From: Chloroflexota bacterium
GTDB lineage: Bacteria; Chloroflexota; JAJPGV01
Length of the DNA stretch: 64,000 bases
NCBI GenBank assembly: GCA_021325635.1
Contig: JAJPGV010000049.1
Location: 1 to 64,000, forward strand
Reading direction: 5' to 3'
Positions 36,072 to 47,986 of this stretch are shown in pieces. The position numbers and the translations under genes were made by a program. Position 1 is the first letter of the stretch; each line of letters starts with the position of its first letter. Under the pieces are notes generated by a model that was not told the DNA's origin, ran no database searches, and saw nothing but the letters and a program-made list of their open reading frames with translations.

Positions 36072-36449
36072 TCACTCCACGACCAGCTTGCCGCGCAGCA
36101 TGCCCATCTGGCACGTGAACTCGTATTCACCCGGCTTTTCCGGCAGGAACTCAAGCGGGACTGTCTCTCCTTCCGGCAGCCTGGCGCTCTTGCCGAAGTC
36201 GCCGAAGACCACCATCTCCGAGCAGGCGGCGGTCTCCTCACGGCGGAAGTTCAGCCGCACCGGTTTTCCGTGCTGGACCACGATGAGGTCGGGTGTGTAA
36301 CCGCCTTTGACCAGGACCATCGCTTCTTGGTAGCCGGACGACGTGGTCGCGGCTCGCAGGCCGCCCCGGCGCGGGCCCCAGAAGAACCAGGCGATGCCCA
36401 CGACGAGGACTAGGCCGGCAAAGGTGACGGCAATCTGGATGGTCGTCAT
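36072..36449 (-). CDS. Membrane-anchored cupredoxin-domain protein
   Basis: [34 protein letters not shown]...[16 protein letters not shown]. Confidence 0.85.
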   Translation of the reverse strand: MTTIQIAVTFAGLVLVVGIAWFFWGPRRGGLRAATTSSGYQEAMVLVKGGYTPDLIVVQHGKPVRLNFRREETAACSEMVVFGDFGKSARLPEGETVPLEFLPEKPGEYEFTCQMGMLRGKLVVE

Positions 36450-39019
36450 GGCATACCTCCGTAAGGCCGCGGTTGCCACCTTCGGAGCCGGTTGGCATTG
36501 GTGACCACGCTGATGGAGCTCGTGGCCATGGCGGCCGCGGCAATCAGCGGGCTCAGCAGGAGACCCGTGAACGGATAGAGCAGGCCCATCGCGATCGGGA
36601 TGCCCAGGCTGTTGTAGCCGAAAGCCCAGATCAGGTTCTCGTAGACGTTGCGCATGGTCGCCTTGGACACCTGAATGGCGGTCACCACCGCCCGCAGGTT
36701 GCCGCTGATGAGCGTCACGTCGGCGGCCTCGATGGCGACGTCCGTGCCGGTGCCGATGGCGAACCCCACGTCCGCCTGAGCCAGGGCCGGGGCATCGTTG
36801 ATGCCGTCACCCACCATGCCGACCTTCCTGCCTTCGAGCTGCAGCTTCTGGACTTCGTGGGCCTTGTCCTGCGGCAGGACCTCCGCCAGCACCCGATCGA
36901 CGCCGACCATGCGGCCGATGGCCTCGGCCGTACGGCGATTGTCGCCAGTGAGCATCACCACCTCGAGGCCCATCTGCTTGAGCGCCGCGATGGCCTCGGC
37001 CGAGTCATCTTTGACTGTGTCGGCGGCAGCGACGATGCCCGCCGCGACTTCGTCGAGGGCCATGAACATGGGCGTCTTGCCGTCCTCGGCCATGCGCTGC
37101 GCCTCGCCCTGCAAGCGTCCCAGCGTGATGCCGCGATCGGCCATGAGCCGGGTATTGCCCAGCAGCACGCTTCGGCCGTCAACCGTCGCCTTCGCTCCAT
37201 GGCCCGGAATGGCCTCAAAATCGCTTGCCTCGAGCTGCGACAGCTGTCGTAGCCGCGCGCCTTCGACAATCGCTCCGGCCAGTGGGTGCTCGGAATTGCG
37301 TTCCACGGCCGCAGCGATGGCCAGCAGCTCGTCTTCGTCGAAGCCGGTCTCAGCCACGACGTCGGTTAACTCGGGGTTGCCTTTGGTGATGGTCCCGGTC
37401 TTATCCAGCACGATCGTTTGCAGCCGCTGTGCCGACTGGAGCGCGTCGCCCGAGCGGATGAGGATGCCCTGCTCGGCGCCCTTGCCGATGCCGACCGTCA
37501 GGCTCGTGGGCGTCGCCAGACCGAGCGCGCACGGGCAGGCGATGATGAGTGTGGTCACGAATACGATGAGCGCGTAGACCGGCGCCGGCTGGGGCCCGAA
37601 ATCGAACCAGACGACCGCCGCGATCACGGCCAGGATCATGACCGTCGGCACGAAGTACTGCGACACCTGGTCGACGACCCGCTGGATGGGCGCCTTGGAG
37701 CCCTGCGCGTCCTGGACCAGCCGGATGATCTGGGCCAGCGCGGTGTCCTTGCCCACTTTAGTGGCCTCAAAGCGGAAGCTGCCGGTCTGGTTGATGGTTG
37801 CCCCAATGACTTCGTCACCGGCGTGTTTCTCCACCGGGATCGACTCGCCGGTAATCATGCTCTCGTCCACCGAGGAGCTGCCATCCGTCAGAACGCCGTC
37901 CACCGGCACTTTCTCACCCGGCCGGACGACGACCGTATCGCCGACCAGCACCTCCTCGACGGCAATGTCGAGCTCCCGCCCATCGCGCAGCACGCGCGCC
38001 GTCTTGGCCTGTAGCCCGACGAGCTTCTTGATAGCCTCGCTGGTGCGGCCCTTGGCCTTGACTTCCAGGGCGAGTCCGAGCACCACCAGGGCAATGACCA
38101 CGGCCGCTACGTCGTAGAACTCCTCGGCCAGCTCCATCCGCGGGAAGACCTGTGGCGCCACAACGGCCACACTGGAATAGAGCCAGGCGGCGGAGGTGCC
38201 GATGGCGATCAGCGTATTCATGTTGGCTTGTCGATGCCGCAGGCCGGCCCACATGCCGCTGAAGAACTGGCTGCCCGACCAGAACATGACCGGCAGGGTC
38301 ATGACGCCAAGGGCACCCCATACCAACCGACGAGCGTCGCTACCCATGGTCAGCCACTCGCGCAGCACAGGGAAGAACTGCGGGTAGGAGAACACTATGA
38401 CGGGCACCGAGATGGCCGCCGCGAACCAGAACTTGGTCAGCAACGAGCGGTATTCGCGCTCGCGGTCGCGCTGCTCCTGGTCGACGGCCGTCTCGCCGCG
38501 AGCCACTCCTTCGCGCACGTCATAACCGGCGCTGGTGATGGCCTGGCGCAACGCACTCGCATCTATGAATGCCGGCACGTACTCGACGTGTGCACGCTCG
38601 GTCGCCAGGTTCACGGTGGCGGCCAGCACTCCGGGAGTCTGCGCCAGGGCGTGTTCGATGGTGCTCACGCACGATGCGCAGTGCATGCCCTGGATGCCGA
38701 GATCGAGGCTGGCGCTGCCGATGGAGTACCCGGCAGATCGCGCCGCCCTGGCCAGGGCAGAGACGCTCGCGCGGTCGGGGTCATAGTCGACGCGGGCCAA
38801 CCTGGCCGTGGGATTGACATTGACGACCGCCACGCCGGGAACCGCCTGCAGGTGTTCGCTCAGGTGCTCGGCCGCTTGCCGTCCATCCAGTCCCGGCACC
38901 GCCAACTCGATACGCCGCAGGCGGGCATCCCTTTCGAGCCGCGCAATGGTTGAGCCCGCCGGTGCGTCGATGGGCGAGGTTTCAACTGCCATGCCCGTGC
39001 TCCATGTGCTTGGTCTCAA
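36446..39019 (-). CDS. copA: Copper-translocating P-type ATPase
   Basis: [56 protein letters not shown]. Confidence 0.96.
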   Translation of the reverse strand: MRPSTWSTGMAVETSPIDAPAGSTIARLERDARLRRIELAVPGLDGRQAAEHLSEHLQAVPGVAVVNVNPTARLARVDYDPDRASVSALARAARSAGYSIGSASLDLGIQGMHCASCVSTIEHALAQTPGVLAATVNLATERAHVEYVPAFIDASALRQAITSAGYDVREGVARGETAVDQEQRDREREYRSLLTKFWFAAAISVPVIVFSYPQFFPVLREWLTMGSDARRLVWGALGVMTLPVMFWSGSQFFSGMWAGLRHRQANMNTLIAIGTSAAWLYSSVAVVAPQVFPRMELAEEFYDVAAVVIALVVLGLALEVKAKGRTSEAIKKLVGLQAKTARVLRDGRELDIAVEEVLVGDTVVVRPGEKVPVDGVLTDGSSSVDESMITGESIPVEKHAGDEVIGATINQTGSFRFEATKVGKDTALAQIIRLVQDAQGSKAPIQRVVDQVSQYFVPTVMILAVIAAVVWFDFGPQPAPVYALIVFVTTLIIACPCALGLATPTSLTVGIGKGAEQGILIRSGDALQSAQRLQTIVLDKTGTITKGNPELTDVVAETGFDEDELLAIAAAVERNSEHPLAGAIVEGARLRQLSQLEASDFEAIPGHGAKATVDGRSVLLGNTRLMADRGITLGRLQGEAQRMAEDGKTPMFMALDEVAAGIVAAADTVKDDSAEAIAALKQMGLEVVMLTGDNRRTAEAIGRMVGVDRVLAEVLPQDKAHEVQKLQLEGRKVGMVGDGINDAPALAQADVGFAIGTGTDVAIEAADVTLISGNLRAVVTAIQVSKATMRNVYENLIWAFGYNSLGIPIAMGLLYPFTGLLLSPLIAAAAMATSSISVVTNANRLRRWQPRPYGGMP

Positions 39020-39085
39020 CCTCAGGGTGGCGGGCGTGGCTGAAGCTCGCGTGAACGCAGCCTGACGGTTTCCTGAATGGCGGCG

Positions 39086-40213
39086 CTATTTCGGCAGCGC
39101 CGACCCGCCGCGCAGCTGCAGGAACCACAGCAGGTTGTCTCGCGCCACGATGCCGTCGAGATGGCCGTCCGTCATGACCGGCAGCTGGTTGACGTTGTCC
39201 TCGGCCATGCGCTCCATGATGGCGGTCAGTTCCTCGTCTGGGCGCGCCGTCTTGACCCGCTCAAGCGGGATCATTACGTCCTGGACGTGGGTCGTCGTCC
39301 AGCGCTCACGCGCCACGTCGCGAATGTTGTGCAGCGTCAGCAGACCATAGAGGCGCCCCTCTTCCTCGACCGGGAAACAGCGCCGGCCGCTAGGCAGTAC
39401 TACGTGCTCGACCACGGCATCCAGCGTCAGGGTTCGGGGCAGACTGGGACAGTCCGTCATCATGATTTCGCGGGCGGTGTGCCCGGTTAGCACGTCGCGA
39501 AGGGCGACGGCCTGGTAGCTCTGGCCTGCGGCATCCTTGAGGAACCAGCCGATGAAGGCGATCCACAGACCGCTCGCCCAATCGCCGCTGAAGATCTGAA
39601 AGACGCCCCAGAAGATGAAGAGGTAGGCCACCCCGGCCCCTACGTTGGCCACGATGCGAGTGGCCCGCTTGAGATCGCCGGTCGTCCGCCAGATGATCGC
39701 CCGCAGCACCCTCCCGCCGTCCAGCGGGAAGCCGGGGACCAGGTTGAACAGGCCCAGAATGAGGTTGATGCGCGCCAGCCAGCCAAAGGTGGCATGAAAC
39801 GCGCCCTCCCAGGAAAGACTCGTCCACCACAGTGCCCCCAGCAACGCCGCCAGAAGGAGGCTGCTGAGCGGGCCCACCACGGCCATGAAGAACTCATCGC
39901 GCGGCCGACGGGGCTCGCCGCTGATGTGCGAGGCGCCGCCAAAGATGAACAGGGTGATGTCGTGCACCGGCACGCCCTGCAGGCGCGACACAGTGCTGTG
40001 GGCCAGCTCGTGGATGAGAACGGAGACGAAGAACAGGAGACTGGTGGCGATGCCCATCAGCCAGTAGGTGACCGGGCCCCATCCTGGATGCGCCTGCGGC
40101 AGGTAGCCGGCCGCCAGCGACCAGGCCACCAGGACGAAGATGATGAACCACGAATAGTCGAGCCGGATGTCGACGCCGAGCACCCGGCCGACGCGCAAGG
40201 TTCCTCCGTTCAT
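39086..40213 (-). CDS. Site-2 protease family (M50) metalloprotease with CBS domains
   Basis: LIHELAHSTVSR, NLVPGFPLDGGRVLRAI, C-terminal CBS-like repeats. Confidence 0.92.
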   Translation of the reverse strand: MNGGTLRVGRVLGVDIRLDYSWFIIFVLVAWSLAAGYLPQAHPGWGPVTYWLMGIATSLLFFVSVLIHELAHSTVSRLQGVPVHDITLFIFGGASHISGEPRRPRDEFFMAVVGPLSSLLLAALLGALWWTSLSWEGAFHATFGWLARINLILGLFNLVPGFPLDGGRVLRAIIWRTTGDLKRATRIVANVGAGVAYLFIFWGVFQIFSGDWASGLWIAFIGWFLKDAAGQSYQAVALRDVLTGHTAREIMMTDCPSLPRTLTLDAVVEHVVLPSGRRCFPVEEEGRLYGLLTLHNIRDVARERWTTTHVQDVMIPLERVKTARPDEELTAIMERMAEDNVNQLPVMTDGHLDGIVARDNLLWFLQLRGGSALPK

Positions 40214-40875
40214 GCGGCCGCTCCCTCACTGCGGGTGGGCCGGTGCAGGCCCGGCCGCGGGATGAAGCCCGGCGTTCGCGCCGCGTAGCGCCGGTAAGCA
40301 TCGCCGAACTGCTCTGCCGCTTCTCGCTCCTCGCGGTGCGCCAGGCGCACGTACATGGCCACCAGCACAGGGAACATCACCAGCGTGACCAGTGTGGGCC
40401 ACTGCAGCAGGAACCCAACCATGATCAGGATGAAGCCGTCGTACTGAGGGTGCCGCACCTGGGCGTACGGCCCGCTGATCGCCACCCGGCCCTTACGTTG
40501 GGCGGTGAACAGCACCTTCCACGCGGCCGACAGCAGGATGAAGCCGCCGAAGATAGCTACGTAGCTCAGCAGATGCAGCGGGCTGGTGTGAGGATCGCCC
40601 TTATAGCCCAGCAGCGTTTCGGGTAAATGCCCAGCCTCGTGTGAGAACGGGTCCACGCCCGGAAAGCGGCTCTGCAACCAGCCGGACAGCAGATAGATGG
40701 TCAGCGGAAAGCCATACATCTCGGTGAACAGCGCGAGCAAGAAGCCGCTGAACGCGCCGAAGGATCGCCAGTCACGGCTGGTGCGCGGGCGGAAAAAGCT
40801 GAACGCGAACAGCACGAAGACGGCGGTGTTGATGAGCACCAGTGGCCACAGCCCGTAGGCCGGCGTGTTGGTCAT
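40210..40875 (-). CDS. Isoprenylcysteine carboxyl methyltransferase-like membrane protein
   Basis: GPYAQVRHPQYDGFILIMVGFLLQWPT, REEREAAEQFGDAYRRYAAR. Confidence 0.85.
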   Translation of the reverse strand: MTNTPAYGLWPLVLINTAVFVLFAFSFFRPRTSRDWRSFGAFSGFLLALFTEMYGFPLTIYLLSGWLQSRFPGVDPFSHEAGHLPETLLGYKGDPHTSPLHLLSYVAIFGGFILLSAAWKVLFTAQRKGRVAISGPYAQVRHPQYDGFILIMVGFLLQWPTLVTLVMFPVLVAMYVRLAHREEREAAEQFGDAYRRYAARTPGFIPRPGLHRPTRSEGAAA

Positions 40876-41099
40876 TTGGTGCCTCCGGAATCCTCATGCC
40901 CGCCATGTCCACTGTGGCCGCCGTGCATGAACAGCATCATCAGCGGGCACAGCAGGAAGACCAGGTACGGCAGCGCCGCGAACAAGTGCTCCGTATGCTC
41001 GGTGATCAGATAGAAGCCGGCGACCGCCAGGAAGCCGACCAGGATTAGGCCGGTCGGGGAGCGCCACCAGCTCGGTTGCGGTCCTGCTTGCTGTTGCAT
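40872..41099 (-). CDS. DUF2933-type small membrane protein
   Basis: FYLITEHTEHLFAALPYLVFLLCPLMMLFMHGGHSGHGGH. Confidence 0.85.
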   Translation of the reverse strand: MQQQAGPQPSWWRSPTGLILVGFLAVAGFYLITEHTEHLFAALPYLVFLLCPLMMLFMHGGHSGHGGHEDSGGTK

Positions 41100-41110
41100 C
41101 GTTTCGCCTC

Positions 41111-41398
41111 CTACCGTTGGTTGGCCGTGTTAAAGCCGTGATCCCGCAGCGCTTGAAGCAGCTGCTGTTCACCACAGATGGCCGAGTCGAACTGGACGTA
41201 GGCCATCTCCGTGGCGGGGTTGACGTAGGCCCGGACCACGCCTCGGACCCGAGCGAGCGCACGCTCGGCTGTGAGCGCGCCTCCCCCACCGCACGTCAGC
41301 CCGAAAACGGGGATGGTCGTGCGCGAAGTCGCGGTAACGCCCGGTGTAGTTGCGACTGGCTGCGTGCCCGGCGCGGAGGCCCGTTGTCGTGCCCACAT
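41111..41398 (-). CDS. Heavy-metal-associated (HMA)-like protein with CGGG instead of CxxC
   Basis: FGLTCGGGGALTAERALARVRGVVRAYVNPATEMAYVQFDSAICGEQQLLQALRDHGF. Confidence 0.7.
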   Translation of the reverse strand: MWARQRASAPGTQPVATTPGVTATSRTTIPVFGLTCGGGGALTAERALARVRGVVRAYVNPATEMAYVQFDSAICGEQQLLQALRDHGFNTANQR

Positions 41399-41487
41399 GA
41401 TCTCTGCCTTACAACCCGATGCTCGCGCTCCTGACTGAACGTCACCTGAAGATGCCCTGAAGACTCGGTGAAGGAAACGCGCAGGGC

Positions 41488-42941
<1,454 letters not shown>

Positions 42942-42945
<4 letters not shown>

Positions 42946-43616
42946 GTTTCGCGCAGGACGTACCCCGTGCCGCGCAGGGTGTGGATGAGTCGCGGCTCGC
43001 CGTCCTCCTCCAGCTTGTGCCGGAGCTGCTTCACGAACGCCTCAAGGACGTTGGTGTTGCCGCCGAAGTCGTAGCTCCAAACGCGGTCCAGCAGGTAGTC
43101 GCGCGGCAGCACGCGGTTCGGGTGCTCCAGGAACTCGTGCAGCAGGCCGTACTCGGTGCTGGTCAGGTCGATATCGCGTTCGCCTCGACGAGCCCGGTGG
43201 GTGCCCGTATCGAGGGACAGGTCGGCGAACCTCAGCATCGGCGGCCGGTCGGCTTCGCGCCGGCGAAGCACCGCCCGCAGGTGCGCAACCAGGACATCGA
43301 AGGTGAAGGGCTTGGTCACGTAATCGTCGGCGCCGCGCGCCAAGCCCTGGATCTCGTCGGCCGCCGCGTCTTTGGCTGTGAGCAGCAGCACCGGCAGCTG
43401 CGGGTCTGCCGCCCGCAATCGATCCAGCACTTCGAGACCGTCGAGTCCCGGCATCATTAAGTCGAGCACGACGGCGTCGGGCGGCGTGTCACGCGCAATG
43501 CGCAGACCTTCCTCGCCCGAGGCAGCCGTATCCACCGCAAAGCCTTCGTACGACAGGCCCCTTTTAAGGACGCTGGTGACGGCCGGATCGTCATCGATGA
43601 CCAGAGTTCGCTGCAT
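42942..43616 (-). CDS. OmpR-family response regulator
   Basis: MQRTLVIDDDPAV, PDAVVLDLMMPGLDG, winged-helix C-terminus; ATGA overlap with kinase. Confidence 0.95.
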
Positions 43617-43790
43617 GGGCTCTCTCCTGAATAGTGGGCGGAACGCCAAACCGGCCTGAACAGCGGCTAAAACGCGCGTAAATGTGATCAGCCGAAAGCG
43701 TCGCCCTGCGGGTGTCCGGTCACCTTGGGCGAGAACGATCCGCCCAGCGAGACGGTCGATCTCTCCAGACTCTGGCACAACCGTCGGCAC

Positions 43791-44165
43791 TTAGCTCTCC
43801 AACGTCCGGCGCATCTCGTCGTACTGCTCGCGGTTCAGCTCACCGGCAGCGAAGCGCCGCTTCAAGATGTCGAGCGGCGATTCGCCTGCGCCAGGCCGGT
43901 GGTGGTCGCCAGACAGCGCTCGCACCAGCAGGATGATGCCGATGATCACGGCCGCCCAGAAGGCCAGCATCGCCAGACCGCCCAACCCCATGCCCAGGCC
44001 CCACATCCAACCCGGCCCCCCGGCGAACGCCCCGGAACGGCCGAAGCCCCACATCATCCCCGGTCCCATCATGCCGGGCCCCAGGACGCCCATGCCCACG
44101 GCGGGCACGAGCAGGACCACCGCGACCAGTACGACCAGCGTAATGACAAGTCCTCGATTGGTCAT
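43791..44165 (-). CDS. SHOCT-domain membrane protein
   Basis: C-terminal 'SPLDILKRRFAAGELNREQYDEMRRTLE'. Confidence 0.85.
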   Translation of the reverse strand: MTNRGLVITLVVLVAVVLLVPAVGMGVLGPGMMGPGMMWGFGRSGAFAGGPGWMWGLGMGLGGLAMLAFWAAVIIGIILLVRALSGDHHRPGAGESPLDILKRRFAAGELNREQYDEMRRTLES

Positions 44166-44235
44166 CTGTCAAAACCTCCTCGGGTCTTACCCGCTAAGCG
44201 AAAGCCAGCCGATCCTCTGAGCGTTCCCCATCTCT

Positions 44236-44733
44236 TCATGTCGCACACGTAGTGACCCGGACCTGGCGGGGTTGCCAGCGCCGAAGCTGATATGCCAGGT
44301 AGACGACGCCGGCGGCGTTCATCGACACCCCGAGCCACAGCAACGGCGTGCGGTACGCGTTCAAGAAGATCGCGCCACCGGAGAGGCCGAGCACCGGCAG
44401 CAGATCACTGACGTGGTGCGCGCAGCAGGCCAGCATCGCCAGCGAGCTCATGCCCGAGCTGGTGGCCACGCCAGCCGCCTGCCCCTGCATCCGCAATCCA
44501 CGCATGTAGCTGAACAGCCCGACCTGGACGCCGAAGCCGAGGGCGATCGCCACTACGAACCGGACATCGTCGCCGACCTGCTGTGTGGCGTGTGCCCAGC
44601 CCTGCGCCAGGGTGAGGACGCCCAGGTAGAACGCCACCAATACGGCCGCCGCGGCGGCGCCGATGGCGACCGGCCAGACAAGCCGGCGGCCGGGATACGC
44701 GATGTGCAGAGGAGCGGGAGCTACGTGCTCCAC
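44236..44733 (-). CDS. Integral membrane hypothetical protein
   Basis: Several hydrophobic segments; within copper island. Confidence 0.7.
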   Translation of the reverse strand: MEHVAPAPLHIAYPGRRLVWPVAIGAAAAAVLVAFYLGVLTLAQGWAHATQQVGDDVRFVVAIALGFGVQVGLFSYMRGLRMQGQAAGVATSSGMSSLAMLACCAHHVSDLLPVLGLSGGAIFLNAYRTPLLWLGVSMNAAGVVYLAYQLRRWQPRQVRVTTCAT

Positions 44734-45203
44734 GTGAAGGTCCTCTCGGGCACGCCCGCGACGTCGCGGATGACCAGTTCAACGTTGTTCACGCCTGCGC
44801 TGATCGTCGGCGTCCCATCGGCTCCTGCCGTGGGGAACGTCAGCGTGCCTGAACGGTGGTGACCGCCCTTGGGCGCATCCCAACCGCTGGGCTGGAGCGC
44901 CGGACCCTTGTCGACACGCAGGCTCGCCAACTGCCGCAAGTCCACGCCATCCAGATCCACGGAGTGGGTGTTCATCGCTACGACGAACGATGGACCCGCC
45001 GCAGCCCCGAGCCAGGTCACGTCGATGGTCACCTGTCCGCCTTCACTGGTTTGGGTGGGCTTACCGGACGCTAGGCCTCCGGCAGTGGCGGGAGCCGATG
45101 GTTGAGCTTGTTGGTTCGCAGTCCCACATGCGGCTAGCAGCAAGATGAGCGCGACCGCAGCGCCGCCCACCAGGGCACGCCGATCGCCCGATGCTCGACT
45201 CAT
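44721..45203 (-). CDS. Putative secreted lipoprotein
   Basis: Lipobox-like ALILLLAACG; overlaps next membrane protein gene. Confidence 0.75.
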   Translation of the reverse strand: MSRASGDRRALVGGAAVALILLLAACGTANQQAQPSAPATAGGLASGKPTQTSEGGQVTIDVTWLGAAAGPSFVVAMNTHSVDLDGVDLRQLASLRVDKGPALQPSGWDAPKGGHHRSGTLTFPTAGADGTPTISAGVNNVELVIRDVAGVPERTFTWST

Positions 45204-45326
45204 TCGTGGCCTCCCTCTACGAGTCGAAGGTAGGTCTGATAGCTGATGCCGGCCTGAATGGAACCTGATGGTTTCCTGAAGGCAATCCCATCGAAAATAC
45301 TCGTGATCAGCAAGGAGGATTGAGCG

Positions 45327-45473
45327 ATGGCGAAAGACCTCGTTTGCGGGATGGACGTCGATCCCGCCACGGCGACCCATAAGACGGAGTACCAGGGACA
45401 GACCTACTACTTCTGCTGTCCCGCCTGCAAACGGTCGTTCGAGGCCAACCCGGCGCAGTACCTGAAAGGGTGA
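45327..45473 (+). CDS. YHS-domain protein (48 aa), not in supplied ORF list
   Basis: MAKDLVCGMDVDPATATHKTEYQGQTYYFCCPACKRSFEANPAQYLKG; SD aaggagg. Confidence 0.9.
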   Translation: MAKDLVCGMDVDPATATHKTEYQGQTYYFCCPACKRSFEANPAQYLKG

Positions 45474-46359
45474 GGGCCCAGGCCCGGCGGCACTACTGGC
45501 ACCCTCTCTCCAGCTGCTCATGTCAGCTCCCAGTTGCCGCAGGTTATCGGTCTAGCAGCTAGGCCCTTTGCCATGCTCTGGCAGATCCTCAATATCGGTC
45601 TCGCAATCTGCGCCTGGCGCTTCCTCCGGACAGGCGGACCGGACATGCTGAAGATGATGGACCCCGGCCGACCGCACCCGCCGATCTGGGGCGTCACCGG
45701 TCGCCGGAGCCAAAGTAACGTGCTCTTGGTATTCAGCTAACCGTCAGGTTGCCTTCAGATTCAGGTCAGCTAACAGGCGTAGCGTGATGGCTGGAGGTAA
45801 GCGTGTGATGGCGAACACGGCTGAGCGCGTTGGGATCGGACAACAGATTTTCACGCCGCAGAAGCGATCGGACGAGTGTGGGCTTGTCTCAATCGGCTTT
45901 GATGTCAAGCAGCTGGAGTTTTACGCCTGGCTCGTTGAGCACGGCAAAGAGCCCCAAATAGAGCACACGGCGCGCTTGTCCGTGTCGCGGTTCCGTAGCG
46001 CTGAGGCTCGCTTCGATAGCGGAGGGGATGCGTGGAAGCCAGGTGCGTAGCCCCAGATTGCGGGCAGCGAGCCGCCGCAACCATTCGCCAGCAGACACCG
46101 GTGTGCGTCGATCATTACTGGCAGAGCCGGCACCGACTCGAGAAGCGCGGTTTGAGGCTCGCCGAATTCAAGGGGTCCATGGCGGACCTCCTCCAGCCTG
46201 AGCACAAGTGGCGACCGCTAGCCCTCGCTCTGGCCGATGAAGCCACGGTGCTGCGGCACACCGCACGACAGCTACGTGAAGCAGCCAGCGAAGCCGTCGA
46301 TGAGTTGAAGACCAAGCGCCCGCCCCGGCGGCCTGGATGATAAGACCAGCTAGTCAAAT

Positions 46360-46463
46360 GCCTGCCGCGAGTTGACCATCGTCTCAAGTTTCCAATCCAG
46401 CTGCGCTGGCGCTCGCGGTCTGCCATGTGCTGCGTCGGCACGGGGCCAGCCCTTATCACCCGC
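46360..46463 (+). pseudogene. Relic of Nramp gene 5' end (partial duplication)
   Basis: 46382-46418 matches 32530-32566 at 33/37 nt; peptide LKFPIQLRWRSR...GPALIT vs LKFPIRLRRRSR...GPGLIAAT. Confidence 0.75.
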
Positions 46464-46466
46464 ACA

Positions 46467-47093
46467 ATGAGTCGATACACTCACTATGTGAGTACATCGG
46501 CGCCGGGACTGCTGCCGATATTCCGCTCGGACAATCAGCTCCGGCTGCTCGGCCAGCTGTTCTTGCACCCGCAGCAAGAACAGACCATCGCCGACCTCGA
46601 AGCCGCGGCAGGCATCCCCCAGCAGACCGTCTCCCGCGAAGTGAACCGGCTCCTCGAGGCCGGTTTGCTGCGGGGGCGTCGAGTGGGCCGGCTGCACTTT
46701 GTGCGACCCAACGACGCGAATCCCTACTTTCCGGAGCTCGCTGGCCTGCTGTTGAAGGCGCTCGGTCCGCGATCCGTGCTGGCCGCACACTTACGCGGCG
46801 TTCAGGGCATCGCGGAAGCGTACCTGTTCGGGTCCTGGGCTCGGCGTTACGCGGGCGAGCCCGGTGCGCCGCCGGGCGACATCGACGTGGTCATCATCGG
46901 CGAGCCGGACGTGGACGAGGTCTACAACGCCTGCCGCGACGCGGGGGTCGAGCTGGGCCAGGAAGTCAATCCCGTCGTGCTCAGCCCTGACGAGTGGAAG
47001 GCGCGCCGCTCGGGATTTGTGCGCCAGGTCCGCGGCGGCCCGCTGGTGGCGCTGAGCGATGACGGAGCGCATGGCCAGCCCAAGCGTCGCTGA
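46467..47093 (+). CDS. wHTH-nucleotidyltransferase (MNT-type) protein
   Basis: HTH IADLEAAAGIPQQTVSREVNRLLEAGLL; NTase motif LFGSWARRYAGEPGAPPGDIDVVIIG. Confidence 0.85.
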   Translation: MSRYTHYVSTSAPGLLPIFRSDNQLRLLGQLFLHPQQEQTIADLEAAAGIPQQTVSREVNRLLEAGLLRGRRVGRLHFVRPNDANPYFPELAGLLLKALGPRSVLAAHLRGVQGIAEAYLFGSWARRYAGEPGAPPGDIDVVIIGEPDVDEVYNACRDAGVELGQEVNPVVLSPDEWKARRSGFVRQVRGGPLVALSDDGAHGQPKRR

Positions 47094-47516
47094 TCTGCTC
47101 CGCGCCGGACGCATCGAGACCATCTAGCCGGACGTGGCGCCGGCCTGGTCGCGACTCGACGAAGCGACTGCCCACCTGACGTCGTCGGCGGCGCTGGCCG
47201 CGACAGACCCGGCGCTGGCCTACGTCGCCCTGTACGACGCCGCGCGCAAAGCCATCACGGCGCACATGCAGGCCAATGGCTACCGACCAACCAATAGGAC
47301 CGGGGCGCACCAGGCCGTCGGCCTGTATGCCGAGACCGCGCTGGCCCCAGCGCCAGCCTGCCCCACATAGGGGCGTTCGATCGCATGCGCCAGGTGCGCA
47401 ATCGCAGCGAGTACAACCAGCAGCCCATCACGGCACGCCTGCTCAGTACGGATCTCGGGCACGCCACGGCCATCGTCGCGACGGTCCAAGCCGCGCTGCC
47501 ACCTCGGCCTGCATAA
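47059..47516 (+). pseudogene. HEPN-domain protein gene disrupted by in-frame TAG (47125-47127) and a frameshift (~47340-47365)
   Basis: MTERMASPSVADLLRAGRIETI*PDVAPAWSRLDEATAHL...GAHQAVGLYAE then other frame GAFDRMRQVRNRSEYNQQPIT (HEPN-like RNxxEY). Confidence 0.75.
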
Positions 47517-47986
47517 GCAAACGCCGCCGGGCGCTTCGCCCACAGCCCCCGTTGCCACGGCCGCAAAGACAGCCCGGCGGATCACATGTTTCTGCAGTCT
47601 CTGTAGGCATTTCTCTATAGAGCGCTGGCCACCCAAACGGGGGCATCTGCCGCCTCTCGGCCCTCGGCCAGACTAGCCCGCTCGGTTCACCAGCTGTCCG
47701 TCAGACGGACCTACCGTCGCGCACGGCGCGCCGATTTGAGCACAAACTGAGCACTTCGCGCTAGGCCGAACGGCCTGCCGCCGGCCCATGCCTCCCGCCC
47801 GCATCCGAGCCGGGATCGGGCAGGTCTCTAGGCACTTCTGCTCGCCGGAAGCCGGGTGCCTGGTATGCCGTATGCGGGCTGGCGCAGCTATCCGCGCCCA
47901 CACGGGACTGGGGGGTTGCCGCTAGGAGCGGAGCCGGAGGACACCATGTACAACGCTCCACCTGCAGTCGCCGAAAGCCGCCGCCC

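Noticed and set aside
47059-47133. Recoding of TAG (e.g. pyrrolysine) in the HEPN gene
   Set aside because: Single TAG plus a separate frameshift is more simply a broken gene; no Pyl genes seen.
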